A stretch of 64,000 bases of DNA. Source: J054 sp963850255. Lineage in GTDB: Bacteria > Pseudomonadota > Gammaproteobacteria > Steroidobacterales > GCA-2729495. The notes under the pieces are model-generated. The model worked only from the letters and a program-made list of their open reading frames with translations, did not search any database and was not told where the DNA came from. Both the position numbers and the translations under genes were made by a program. This document shows positions 24,212 through 32,623 of this stretch, piece after piece; position 1 is the stretch's first letter; each line of letters opens with the position of its first letter. The stretch lies in contig CAWKLL010000011.1 in NCBI GenBank assembly GCA_963850255.1, positions 1 to 64,000 on the forward strand, written 5' to 3'.

Positions 24212-24285
24212 TGAAAAAGATGCCGAGGAAAAAGGTGCCGCGAGGAAAAAGGCGCGAGAAAAAGGTGCCGGGACTATTTTTGCCG
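24212..24285 (+). repeat. Family B repeat B2, tandem degenerate units
   Basis: Three successive units of the form AGGAAAAAGGTGCCGCG end in AAAAAGGTGCCGGGACTATTTTT. It is the reverse-oriented family B core repeated with variation. It lies just after the SDR stop. Confidence 0.55.
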
Positions 24286-24329
24286 GCCCAAGGCTCACAG
24301 TTTAGCGACTCTCGGTACGCCTTCGATTT

Positions 24330-24450
24330 GACCTCGTTCGCCAGCCTGTTTCCTGCGGCTTGCATGGTTGGGCAGTTCCCCCGGCCCAGCACTTCATCAT
24401 TACGATCTGTTCCTCGAAGCGAGCATGCCCTGAGAGAAGTCGCCTTGATT
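24330..24450 (-). repeat. Family A element A6, degenerate
   Basis: The element is poorly conserved at the ends. On the minus strand it reads ARFEEQIVMM and then, one frame over, LGRGNCPTMQAAGN, matching the NDRFxxQIATML peptide of A1 and A4. It lies between B2 and the M24 peptidase. Confidence 0.45.
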
Positions 24451-24458
24451 TCATCACA

Positions 24459-25868
24459 TTAGCCGACCACCAGCGGTGCATCGGCTGTGGCCAGCGGCTC
24501 GATGCCGTTTTTCGTTACTACCACCAGGTCTTCCAGATGGGCGCCGCCCCAGCCCAGCTGCTGGACCGGGAAGTCCACTGTCAGCGTCATGTTCTCTTCG
24601 AACACCAGGTCATCCCTGACCACAAAAGGCAGCCCGTCACGATAGGGCTGGTCGGTGTGCTGCAGACCGACCGAATGCGGGCCCGCGCCGAAACGCACGC
24701 TGTCGCCCGGCTTGCTCGCCTTGGCCATGGCATCGCCGCAGAGTGCGCGCAGCTCGGAATATTTCATGCCGGGCCGGATGACCTCGCGGGCGACTTCCCA
24801 GCCAGTCTGCAGCACCTTCGTGCGGGCCACGGTTTCGCCGCTGGGCTCGCCGAGCACGAAGGTGCGGCCGAAATCACCGTGGTAATAATTGATCTCTGAC
24901 ACCGCGTCGATGAGCATCGGCTGGCCTTCGACAATTTCCCCGTTCGGCAAGCCGCCAACGGTGCCCGCCGCGATCCACACAGCCTTGGCGCCGCGCTTTG
25001 CAGCCTCGAGCAAAAAGAGCCGATCGATGTCCGCCTTGGTGGCGCCGCGCTCCAGCTGGCGCAGCATCGCCATACAGGCATCCTGGTTCACGCGGGCAAT
25101 CCGGCGCATGTGCGAGAGTTCGACTTCGGACTTCACCATGCGAATCTTGCGGAACGTGTTGTCGCCGGGCACGCAGGTGACATCGGTGCGGCCCAGGGTT
25201 GTGAGGATGTCGGCGATCCGCATGTCATCCACAGCCAGCCGTGCCTTGCCGAGCCCGCTTTGCTCCAGCGCCTGCACCAGTGCCCATTCGGGCGTCGCCG
25301 CGCGCTGCTGATGGCGACCCTCCATGGCCATCCAGGCCTGCTCGCGCTCGCTGAGTCGGGGTTGGCTGCCACCCGGCTCGCCATCCTCGTTGAAGTCGGC
25401 CAGCGTGCGACGCCCGGGCATGGCTTCGGGCGCCTGCGACCAGTCGCCCGATTCCAGCAGTGACTGCCAGTTAGTCGGTGCACTGTAGGCAATGATTTCC
25501 GGATACTCGCGCTCGCCGTTGGCCAGTGGCCACAGGTCGCTACTGGCAACCACCAGGAACGACGGTTGTTTCTCGTCCCGCGGTAATACTGCGAAGCTGG
25601 GCACGGCGCGCAACTTCTGCAGCTCATAACTCATGTAGTTACCCAGGTAGAAAACGTTGACCGGGTTCAGCGCAATCAGCCCGTCCAGTCCCTCCCGGTC
25701 CATGATTTCGTAGGCGCGCGGTTTATTGACCAGCAAGCGCCCGTCGAAATCCTTCGGCGGCGATGCGCCCGGCGCGACAGCGCCCCAGTTGGCTTCTGCC
25801 GATTGCGGGCTAAGCAGTGTGCCGGCCGCGCCCGCGGCCAGGGTTTTCAAGAGATCTCTGCGTTCCAT
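24459..25868 (-). CDS. Tat-exported M24 metallopeptidase (Xaa-Pro/creatinase-like)
   Basis: The 469-residue protein has a Tat signal (MERRDLLKTLAAGAAGTLLSP), an N-terminal creatinase domain, and a pita-bread M24 domain. Putative metal ligands are visible in MLIDAVSEINYYHGDFGRTF (two Asp), GAGPHSVGLQHTD (His) and GGAHLEDLVVV (Glu). The domain VKSEVELSHMRRIARVNQDA marks the start of the M24 fold. It may be a periplasmic proline dipeptidase or creatinase-type hydrolase. A GTAAACTC element lies 27 bases upstream of the start. Confidence 0.87.
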   Translation of the reverse strand: MERRDLLKTLAAGAAGTLLSPQSAEANWGAVAPGASPPKDFDGRLLVNKPRAYEIMDREGLDGLIALNPVNVFYLGNYMSYELQKLRAVPSFAVLPRDEKQPSFLVVASSDLWPLANGEREYPEIIAYSAPTNWQSLLESGDWSQAPEAMPGRRTLADFNEDGEPGGSQPRLSEREQAWMAMEGRHQQRAATPEWALVQALEQSGLGKARLAVDDMRIADILTTLGRTDVTCVPGDNTFRKIRMVKSEVELSHMRRIARVNQDACMAMLRQLERGATKADIDRLFLLEAAKRGAKAVWIAAGTVGGLPNGEIVEGQPMLIDAVSEINYYHGDFGRTFVLGEPSGETVARTKVLQTGWEVAREVIRPGMKYSELRALCGDAMAKASKPGDSVRFGAGPHSVGLQHTDQPYRDGLPFVVRDDLVFEENMTLTVDFPVQQLGWGGAHLEDLVVVTKNGIEPLATADAPLVVG

Positions 25869-25894
25869 GATGTGCCTGCCGGTTGCTACTGGCT

Positions 25895-25902
25895 GAGTTT
25901 AC
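25895..25902 (-). promoter_or_regulatory. GTAAACTC element (one mismatch, minus strand)
   Basis: GTAAACTC on the minus strand, 27 bases upstream of the M24 peptidase start at 25868; it differs from the other copies in the last base. Confidence 0.3.
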
Positions 25903-25932
25903 GTGAGTCAGCCGGCAACGAGCCCGGCAAAA

Positions 25933-26071
25933 GGGGGTCGAACCGATTTCGGCTTGCCAAGTCATTGTTATCGTCTTGCCGCTTTCGCCGGTTGGCAGGG
26001 CGCGCCCCAGCATCGTTGCAATCTGCTCCTGGGCACGAGCATTCTCGGAGAAAATCCGCTCTGACCCCATT
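25933..26071 (-). repeat. Family A element A4, best-preserved copy
   Basis: The ends are GGGGTCGAACCGATTTCGG on the left and ATCCGCTCTGACCCCAT on the right, an imperfect inverted repeat. The minus strand reads RAQEQIATMLGRALPTGESG. About 139 bp. It resembles a small non-autonomous element holding only the last codons of a Y1/RAYT-type transposase gene (inference). Confidence 0.7.
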
Positions 26072-26149
26072 TTTCATCCAGGTCTTGACCCGGGGCAGCG
26101 CTCCAGGCAAAGGTAACTGCTGCCATCGGCTTTTCGCACAGGAGCTATC

Positions 26150-27064
26150 GTGAAACCTATACCAGCAGGAATTTGTATCGCCCTCCTTGCAGCTTTTGCC
26201 TGGCAATCTGCTGATGCGCAGCGACGTTCATTTAAAGGACAAGGCACCCCTAAAATTAGCTATGCCTACGCAACGGATATTGTCGACGCGGTGGATACGT
26301 TCGGCTTGCGTACAGGCATGACCCTCACCGAGGCCAGTAGCGCCGCTGCGGCATGGGGTATGGATCTGTCTATACCGGATGACAGTGGAATGGACGACGG
26401 TTTCATCGACGGGCCAGGCCCCGACTTATTTAGTTTGTCTGCAACACCGAACGAGAAGTTTCGGGGCTTCAATGCCATAGTGGGCGGCCATTTGCAGGCG
26501 GAAGTCAAAGTATTTCCCAGGGATCCTTCTGACGACATCCGCGACCCTGACAATCTCATTGTTTACTGGATCACCAGTAGTGTTCGACCACCGTATAACA
26601 TTGGCACCACGAGCATCCCGCCGCAGACGCTTGAGCAAAAGCCTTCGGGCGCCGTCATCAAACGCGGCGGCGCCGTGCCGAGTGCCGGTCCTGCCCCGGG
26701 AACCATTACAGATATTCAGCGGGATGCTTTTTTTGCCCAGGCGCGGCAGCGGTTTGGCGATATCCTGGACCCCGAAACGGACGGCGCGAATCAGAACCAG
26801 GCCCATTGCAGCAATGCTGCCAATATCGCCCGGATGGCGGCTGCCCGCGGTATTAGCTTTCGCGCCGGCACCCCCGACCCGCTGCTAGGCGCTGACGACA
26901 ACCCCGTGGTTGCAGCCTGGAGACTCTGCGGCGACGGCATCAGCTTGGTGGCGGCAACGCTACCGGACGGCCGAGTACGCACCGTACAGGTCGGTCGTTT
27001 CGATACCGCGCTTGCCGAAGCCGCTTATCAAAGCTTTCGCCAATTTATCGGTTACCACTACTAG
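26150..27064 (+). CDS. Secreted protein of unknown function
   Basis: This 304-residue protein starts at GTG 26150 with AGGAG upstream. It has a signal peptide (MKPIPAGICIALLAAFAWQSADA). I do not recognise the family. The mature part includes DAVDTFGLRTGMTLTEASSAAAAWGM, which resembles a short two-helix 'bind to small partner' unit seen in periplasmic proteins. A Pro/Ala-rich stretch sits around residue 180, and a C-terminal domain has two cysteines (HCSNAANIARMAAARG, RLCGDGISLVAATLPDGRV). It stands alone. Confidence 0.6.
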   Translation: MKPIPAGICIALLAAFAWQSADAQRRSFKGQGTPKISYAYATDIVDAVDTFGLRTGMTLTEASSAAAAWGMDLSIPDDSGMDDGFIDGPGPDLFSLSATPNEKFRGFNAIVGGHLQAEVKVFPRDPSDDIRDPDNLIVYWITSSVRPPYNIGTTSIPPQTLEQKPSGAVIKRGGAVPSAGPAPGTITDIQRDAFFAQARQRFGDILDPETDGANQNQAHCSNAANIARMAAARGISFRAGTPDPLLGADDNPVVAAWRLCGDGISLVAATLPDGRVRTVQVGRFDTALAEAAYQSFRQFIGYHY

Positions 27065-27191
27065 GTGTAGCAGCCGGTCGGTAGATACCCGTATTTCGGT
27101 ATGCAGCTAGGCTGCTGCAAACTGTACTTAGAGTCTGGTCCGTAACGCACCGGCGCGCGGATGGGCCGGCCAAGCTGGTAGGAGACGCTTT

Positions 27192-27764
27192 ATGCCGATT
27201 CAAATCGCTTTCGACGTGCAGGACGATGACCTGGAGCGTTTCGCGGTCATGGCGCGCAAGGTGAAGGCCGAAATGCCGGCGAACATGGACGGCAGCACGC
27301 TCGCAGCGTTGGTGCGCGTGAAGCTGAACGCGGCGCGGACATCCGGTGAAACGCCCCAATTCGTTCTCGACCGGATTGACCAGCTGGAGCAGCTGGCGGA
27401 TATGGTGGAAGACGCGGAATGGGGGCTCGAGGGCGAAGACCGGGATCGCGTGCGCAGCGCGCTGTTCTATTTCTCCGAGCCAAACGACCTGATTCCCGAC
27501 CGCGTGCCCGTGTTCGGCTTCCTGGACGACGCGATAATGGTGGAACTGAGCCTGCGCGATTTCGAGCCCGAGTTGACGGCTTACAGAAAGTTCTGCGGTT
27601 TCCGGACCGCCGAGATGGAGCGGCGCGCGGTGCGCGGCTCGTCGGATGAAGTCACCAAGGAAGACTGGCTGGCCGACCAGCGCGCGCTGCATCATCACCA
27701 GATGCGCGAGCGGCGGAGAGCGGCGCAAGGCCCGGACGGCGGCTGGAGGATCACCTTGTGGTGA
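27192..27764 (+). CDS. DUF1232 (YkvA-like) protein
   Basis: The 190-residue protein has the DUF1232 core RSALFYFSEPNDLIPDRVPVFGFLDDAIMVE at about residues 88-118, preceded by a charged helical domain with DRIDQLEQLADMVED. There is no clear membrane span beyond this motif. The family is conserved and mostly uncharacterised; some members are membrane-associated. ATG 27192 follows TAGGAGACG. The C-terminus is basic. It converges on the EF-hand gene. Confidence 0.75.
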   Translation: MPIQIAFDVQDDDLERFAVMARKVKAEMPANMDGSTLAALVRVKLNAARTSGETPQFVLDRIDQLEQLADMVEDAEWGLEGEDRDRVRSALFYFSEPNDLIPDRVPVFGFLDDAIMVELSLRDFEPELTAYRKFCGFRTAEMERRAVRGSSDEVTKEDWLADQRALHHHQMRERRRAAQGPDGGWRITLW

Positions 27765-27811
27765 AGGTTTAGAATGCGGTCGAAGCGAATTCTTGGCGGC
27801 TATCTATACGC

Positions 27812-28480
27812 CTAGCGGCGCCGGCGTTCCATGCTCTGCATTAGCACTTCGAGCTCGTCCGGATCGAGATCGCCGTCGTCATTGACGTCTGCGCTGTCAA
27901 AGGCGCTGGGCGGAAACCACTGCTGCCCGTCGCCGCTGGCCTTCAATTCCTTAACCGAAGCCCCGCCGCTGTTATCGGCGTCGATCTCCTGAATCCATAA
28001 TTCGCTGCGACTAAGCAGTTCGATATTCGGCAGCGACGTTTCGGCCGCACTGGCAGCGGGCGCTGCGTCGGGCGAACGATCGCCTGAACCGGTTACGCCT
28101 GTCTTCGTGCCGGGGGTAACCACCGACACAGGTGCCGGCGTTTGTGCCGCGGCTGTGGCTGCCACGGCGGCCGCCGCTGTTGGCGGCACTGCGGCCGCTG
28201 CCGGAGGGGATGTTTTGGCCGCTGGCGCCATCTCTGTCGCTTTAACCCCTGGCGCCCGACGCTCGGCCTCGCTGATCAGGCCGTCACCGTCCGTGTCGTA
28301 ATCGGCGAACGACTGCTCAATGCGGCGGTTGAATTCGAGGTCTGCGTAGTAGGCCGCCCTGAGCTCATACAACGACACATATCCGTCGCCGTTCGCATCG
28401 GCCCGGTCTACCCGTACGTCGGCGTTGACCGCGGATGCAGACAGCATGGCGACAATGGCAAGGATCTGCTGTGGCGTCAT
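27812..28480 (-). CDS. Secreted EF-hand protein
   Basis: The protein has 222 residues with a signal peptide (MTPQQILAIVAMLSASAVNA). It has four calcium-binding loops: DANGDGYVSLYE and DTDGDGLISEAE in the N-terminal half, then DADNSGGASVKE and DVNDDGDLDPDE in the C-terminal half. A long Ala/Pro/Val-rich linker (about residues 85-145) separates the pairs. The third loop is less canonical. It is probably a periplasmic calcium buffer or sensor. Confidence 0.85.
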   Translation of the reverse strand: MTPQQILAIVAMLSASAVNADVRVDRADANGDGYVSLYELRAAYYADLEFNRRIEQSFADYDTDGDGLISEAERRAPGVKATEMAPAAKTSPPAAAAVPPTAAAAVAATAAAQTPAPVSVVTPGTKTGVTGSGDRSPDAAPAASAAETSLPNIELLSRSELWIQEIDADNSGGASVKELKASGDGQQWFPPSAFDSADVNDDGDLDPDELEVLMQSMERRRR

Positions 28481-28754
28481 TAAAGAAACTCCTCGGCCTT
28501 CCGAAAAGGCAGCGTGGCGGAACCAGGGTTCCGCCCAATTTGTTCTGGCCCTATTTTTTCCCTTTTTTGCTTCGGCACCTTTTCACGCTTCAATCACGGG
28601 CTGAAAGTGTTTCCGAATAATAACCTCAATCCGTTTCGAAGTACGGCCTGCATCGCGCTATGCCAAGCAGCGTCTCATGGCATCAGCACTAACTGAACGT
28701 AGATCCGCGATCCGTTAGAAATCTCGTCGCTAATGCGGGATATTGCGGCCCAAT

Positions 28755-28919
28755 ATGAGAACATTATTCATTGTCCTGATCGTTATCGGCGTCGTGGGCG
28801 GCGACTACTACGCGTATCGGCTTTCGCCGCTGTTCACCACGAACGTTGCGGGGGCCGACAAAGTGGTGTTGCTGCACGGGCTCGGCCGCAACGAAACGGC
28901 GATGCTGCTAAGCTGGTAA
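28755..28919 (+). pseudogene. Remnant of an alpha/beta hydrolase
   Basis: ATG 28755 opens a 54-codon frame reading MRTLFIVLIVIGVV and then KVVLLHGLGRNETAML, the membrane anchor and oxyanion HG loop of a lipase-like hydrolase, before TAA. The nucleophile elbow and the rest of the fold are absent. The SMP-30-like gene starts six bases after. It is a 5' stub of a deleted gene; it is unlikely to be functional. Confidence 0.65.
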
Positions 28920-28924
28920 ACAAG

Positions 28925-30028
28925 ATGAAGGAATCATTGAAGCTTCGCGCCGCAGGCAAGCTGTTGCTGCCATTACTCCTGTGCGCGGGCTGCGCCACCC
29001 AGCCAATCCCGGAGCCGCAACTCGAATTGGTTGCCGAGCTGACTCAGGGGCCGGGCAACATTGCGGTCACGCCGGACGGCAGGTTAATCATCAGCCAGCA
29101 CCCGATTTACCAGCCGGAGATCCGGGTGATCGAACTACTGCCAGATGGCAGTGTGCGGCCATTTCCGAATGCCGCATGGGCGGCTGAGCGCAATGCACTG
29201 GATATTGGGTTCGATGGCGTGCTGGGCATCCAGGCCGACCAGGACGGCATTGTGTGGATGCTTGACAACGGTCGCAAGAGTTCACGGCTGGTCGCCTGGA
29301 ATACCCGCGACGATCTGCTGCATCGGATTATCGAAATCGGCGCACCCGCTCGGGCGCGCGGTTCGTTCTTCAATGACATTGCGATCGATCCAGTTAACCG
29401 TGCCGTCTACATCAGCGATGCCAGCGCCCGCAACCCGGCGCTCGTGGTGGTCGATCTCGAGTCCGGCAACGCGCGACGAGTCCTCGAAAAACATGCCTCG
29501 GTGATGGCGCAGCCAATCGCCATGGTAATCGGCGGCAATACCTACGGGATTGGCAAGGACGGCCAGCCGCGAGGGCAAATTGGCGTCGACGGTATAACCA
29601 TCGATCCGGCTTCGGAATGGGTCTATTACGGCGCGTCGCAAGGCACCGACCTGTGGCGTGTGCGCGCGCTGGACCTGGTTGACGACGAACTGACGGATGC
29701 GGAATTAGCGGCGCGCATCGAACGCCACGGAGACCGCCCGGTTTGTGACGGCATCACGATCGATAGCGCAGGCAATGTCTATATCACCGATCTCACCAGC
29801 GATGCCATCGGGGTGACCGATACGAACGGTGATTACCGCATTCTCCATCAAGATGAGAAATTCCTGAGCTGGCCCGACGGCATGGCTTTCGGTCCTGACG
29901 GCTACATCTATGTGGTATCGAACCAGCTGCACCTGTCGGCGCCGTTCAACCGCGGCAAGAATCTTGCCCAGCCGCCCTTCCATGTGTCACGTTTCAAGGC
30001 CCTGGCACCGGGGGCGGTGGGGCGTTAA
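28925..30028 (+). CDS. SMP-30/major royal jelly-like beta-propeller lipoprotein
   Basis: This 367-residue protein starts with a lipoprotein signal (LLLPLLLCAGCATQ). Beta-propeller blades are visible as NIAVTPDGRLIISQH, DIGFDGVLGIQADQDGIVWMLDNG, NDIAIDPVNRAVYISDAS, ITIDSAGNVYITDLTSD and MAFGPDGYIYVVSN. The pattern matches the gluconolactonase/royal-jelly superfamily with a metal-binding centre. I chose ATG 28925; the longer open frame from 28733 would overrun the hydrolase remnant. It probably acts as an envelope lactonase or ligand-binding protein. Confidence 0.8.
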   Translation: MKESLKLRAAGKLLLPLLLCAGCATQPIPEPQLELVAELTQGPGNIAVTPDGRLIISQHPIYQPEIRVIELLPDGSVRPFPNAAWAAERNALDIGFDGVLGIQADQDGIVWMLDNGRKSSRLVAWNTRDDLLHRIIEIGAPARARGSFFNDIAIDPVNRAVYISDASARNPALVVVDLESGNARRVLEKHASVMAQPIAMVIGGNTYGIGKDGQPRGQIGVDGITIDPASEWVYYGASQGTDLWRVRALDLVDDELTDAELAARIERHGDRPVCDGITIDSAGNVYITDLTSDAIGVTDTNGDYRILHQDEKFLSWPDGMAFGPDGYIYVVSNQLHLSAPFNRGKNLAQPPFHVSRFKALAPGAVGR

Positions 30029-30091
30029 CGCGGCGCGCGCGCCTGCGGTTCGCCAGGGCGATGCAGGGCTGACGGTCCGCGGAGCAGCAGA

Positions 30092-30514
30092 CTATTTCCG
30101 CTTCGACCCTCGTCTTGTCGACTTCGTCGGCGCGTTCTTTGCTACGAAACGATGCTCCTCTACCAGCTTGAGCAAATCGAACGCACTCAAAATACCGACG
30201 ACCTGCTGCTCGTGGGTTACGACTACCCGGTGAATACCGTGGTTACGCATCACGCGGGCAGCAATGCTGACATCCTCGTATTGCGGGATCGTGTAGACCT
30301 TCTCGGTCATGATGCTGCTGACAGGAGCACCGGGTGTCAGTTCGTGAGCGAGGTCAGTCGCCGAAACGATTCCGACCGGGTGCCGTTCAGTATTGACCAC
30401 TGGTACCGCGCTGATGGCGTTGTTGTCCAGCATCTTGCGCACATGTTCGATACTCTGGTGCGGCTGCGCCGTAACGACGGATGCGCTCATCAGTTCGATG
30501 ACTTTTACGTTCAT
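30092..30514 (-). CDS. CBS-domain pair protein
   Basis: This 140-residue cytoplasmic protein is almost entirely two CBS domains: VIELMSASVVTAQPHQSIEHVRKMLDNNAISAVPVV and VSSIMTEKVYTIPQYEDVSIAARVMRNHGIHRVVV. It ends in a basic tail (TKSTRRGSKRK). CBS pairs bind adenine nucleotides and act as stand-alone energy sensors or partners of other enzymes. It has no obvious operon partner, being convergent with the SMP-30-like gene and divergent from the cytochrome. Confidence 0.88.
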   Translation of the reverse strand: MNVKVIELMSASVVTAQPHQSIEHVRKMLDNNAISAVPVVNTERHPVGIVSATDLAHELTPGAPVSSIMTEKVYTIPQYEDVSIAARVMRNHGIHRVVVTHEQQVVGILSAFDLLKLVEEHRFVAKNAPTKSTRRGSKRK

Positions 30515-30672
30515 CTGGTTCTCTTCCCTGCGGCGGTCGGTCTGGACAATGCCTGAGGCACGTCAGCCCGGCAAGCAATACTGCGCTGGCTGCGCGAATT
30601 CCGTATCGACCCGATTCACGCGGTGCTTGATAATGATCTTAGATGCGCCCTAATGCCGCAAAGGTGAAACCG

Positions 30673-31398
30673 ATGACATCCAAGCTTCGACTGACAACAG
30701 CGCTCTCCCTCGGGGTTGCGATCGGTACTGTGCTTTTCTTCATGGCTGTGAATGCCGAAGACGAGAATTTCAGCCCTTTTCAACAACACATGCACAGCCA
30801 CCTGGATCGGGTCGGGGCCATCAAGGCTGCGGTTATCGCCGGGGACCTGGAGGCCGTGCGCGAGCCGGCGTTCTGGCTCGCCGAGCACAAAGAGCCCGAG
30901 GTACCTGACACATGGATGCCCTACGTCGACGAAATGCGACGCTACGCCGAGCAAGCTGCAACGGCGCAAGACCTGGTGGGCGCGTCTGCCGCCATCAGTG
31001 AAATAGGCCGTGCCTGTGGGGACTGCCACCTGGCCAGCGGTTTTTCGGTTGCGTTTGGCTTCGATCAGCGGCCGCCCGGCGACGTAGAAAACCTGAGGAC
31101 CCAAATGCAGCGTCACCTGTGGGCCGCAGATCGCATGTGGGATGGATTGATCGGCCCTTCCGAGAAGGCCTGGAAAGCCGGCACGGATATGCTTGCCGAA
31201 GTGAACCTGACCGCAGCGCAGGTTACTGAGGATCCTGCCAAACAACCGCCGGTGGCGGACCTGGTCACGCGTGCCAAGGCACTCGGTGAGCAGGGCAGCC
31301 TGGCAAGCTCGCGGGAGTTGCGCAGCGGCTTATACGGCGAGTTCCTGTCGCTGTGCGCGACCTGTCACAGTCTGACCGGCGGCGGCCCCGGCGGCTGA
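30673..31398 (+). CDS. Periplasmic diheme cytochrome c-type protein
   Basis: The protein has about 241 residues and an N-terminal membrane anchor or signal (TTALSLGVAIGTVLFFMAV). It has two CxxCH heme sites, CGDCH near residue 114 and CATCH near the C-terminus. The first half reads like a helical cytochrome bundle with HMHSHLDRVGAIKAAVIAGDLEAVR. The start could be ATG 30643, ten residues upstream. It converges on a second cytochrome gene. It is probably an electron-transfer partner of a periplasmic oxidoreductase. Confidence 0.8.
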   Translation: MTSKLRLTTALSLGVAIGTVLFFMAVNAEDENFSPFQQHMHSHLDRVGAIKAAVIAGDLEAVREPAFWLAEHKEPEVPDTWMPYVDEMRRYAEQAATAQDLVGASAAISEIGRACGDCHLASGFSVAFGFDQRPPGDVENLRTQMQRHLWAADRMWDGLIGPSEKAWKAGTDMLAEVNLTAAQVTEDPAKQPPVADLVTRAKALGEQGSLASSRELRSGLYGEFLSLCATCHSLTGGGPGG

Positions 31399-31416
31399 AC
31401 CCGGCAGCTTTTCAGG

Positions 31417-31974
31417 CTATTCAGCGTCGAAGAATTCGATCAGTGCGCCCAATTGTGCCGCCGTCAGCCGCTGGGGTATAGCCCCGGCCACCGGGTGTGC
31501 CTGCAGCATTGCGCGGAACTGATCGGTAGACAGGCTGGCGAGGTCGCTAAACGCCGGGCCGCGTCCGCCGCCGTGACAGGCGCCGCATTCGGCCACGAAA
31601 GTTTCGGCGCCGGGTCCTTCGGGTTGCACTGTGCCAGGCGGCGAGGCTTCGAGAAGCTCGATCAGGTCCATCAGCGTGTCCGCGGTCAGTCTGTCGACTA
31701 TGTTGCCTGCCCGCGGGTGATTGCGCATGCGGTCACCGCGTTGGGCCTGGGGCAGCGACTTGATCGACTCAAGTTTCGGTGCACGACCACTCAGGTGGCA
31801 AACCGCGCAGTTCTCCGCGAAGATCGCGGCACCCTCGATGGACGCAGATGCTTGACCACCGTCTGCAGGGGTTTCCGGCGCGCAGGCGGTAATCATCAGG
31901 CACAGACCGGCTGCACAGCCGGCGCCGAGTTTCGCGGCGCGCATACGCCGTGCATAGCTGCGATAAATGTTCAT
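31417..31974 (-). CDS. Diheme cytochrome c lipoprotein
   Basis: This protein of about 185 residues has a lipoprotein signal ending CLMITACAPE. Two class I cytochrome domains each have a CxxCH site: CAVCHLSG and CGACHGGG. Distal methionine candidates are in RMRNHP and in FRAMLQAHP. I used ATG 31974; GTG 31983 is open. On the opposite strand beyond its 5' side lies a fragment of a sulfite-dehydrogenase molybdopterin subunit, for which a diheme cytochrome is a normal electron acceptor. Confidence 0.82.
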   Translation of the reverse strand: MNIYRSYARRMRAAKLGAGCAAGLCLMITACAPETPADGGQASASIEGAAIFAENCAVCHLSGRAPKLESIKSLPQAQRGDRMRNHPRAGNIVDRLTADTLMDLIELLEASPPGTVQPEGPGAETFVAECGACHGGGRGPAFSDLASLSTDQFRAMLQAHPVAGAIPQRLTAAQLGALIEFFDAE

Positions 31975-32044
31975 TGCTGTCACAAAGTCGCCTTTCGTGC
32001 GCCTAGATTACCAGCGGACGACGTGTAAGACCTCTGGCCGGCGG

Positions 32045-32067
32045 AAAAATAGACCCGGCACCTTTTC
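32045..32067 (+). repeat. Family B repeat B3
   Basis: A clean family B unit with core TAGACCCGGCACCTTTT. It abuts, with about 10 bases between, the point at which the SoxC-type coding similarity begins. Confidence 0.7.
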
Positions 32068-32074
32068 GCGGACG

Positions 32075-32527
32075 CGCGAAGAGACGTCGAAGTACAGCGA
32101 TGTACTGGCTGACGGCACCGTGCGGCAGTTTAGTTTTGTGATGGATGCGCGTTCAGTCGTTACATTCCCAGCCTACCCGATCACGCTTGAACCGGGCTGG
32201 GTCGAGATCCGCGGGCTCGCCTGGACCGGGCGCGGGCGCATAACAAGAGTTGAGGTCAGTACCGACGCGGGTAAGTCCTGGGCGCCGGCGCAACTGCAGG
32301 CACCGGTATTGGCGAAAGCACACACTCGCTTTCGCCACCTGTGGAACTGGGATGGCAGACCGACCAGCATCCTGAGTCGGGCCCACGATGAGACCGGTTA
32401 CGTGCAGCCAACCCGCGCGCAGCTCGACGCGGCACGCGGCGCGCCGAAAAGCCCATTCGCCTATCACTACAATCCGATCACGAGCTGGCGGATCGAGCGC
32501 GACGGCGCGGTATTTTTAGAGGGGTAG
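32075..32527 (+). pseudogene. 5'-truncated SoxC/sulfite-oxidase-type fragment (dimerisation domain)
   Basis: The frame reads EETSKYSDVLADGTVRQFSF, then ARSVVTFPA, GWVEIRGLAWTGRGRITRVE, VSTDAGKSWAPAQL and FRHLWNWDGRP. This is the C-terminal Mo-cofactor oxidoreductase dimerisation domain of sulfite dehydrogenases. The molybdopterin domain (about 280 residues) is missing. Similarity begins just after repeat B3, and the stop codon lies within family A element A5. The open frame extends to 31967 but that part is repeat sequence. This is a deletion relic. Confidence 0.75.
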
Positions 32528-32623
32528 GGCGCGAACCGATTTCGGCTCGCCGCTCCAGCCGGTTAGCGTGCTACGCCCCAGCATCGTTAAGAACTTCCTC
32601 TGAGAAAATCCGCTCTGTTCCCA
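32521..32623 (-). repeat. Family A element A5 (transposase 3'-end relic)
   Basis: The left part GCGAACCGATTTCGG, core CCCCAGCATCGTTAAGAACTTCCTC, and end ATCCGCTCTGTTCCCATT are shared with A4. The minus strand reads LTMLGRSTLTGWSGEPKS. It includes the stop codon of the SoxC-type fragment. Confidence 0.65.

Noticed and set aside
31967..32074. N-terminal extension of the SoxC-type open frame
   Set aside because: The open frame crosses repeat B3 and the cytochrome leader; SoxC likeness starts only at about 32075.
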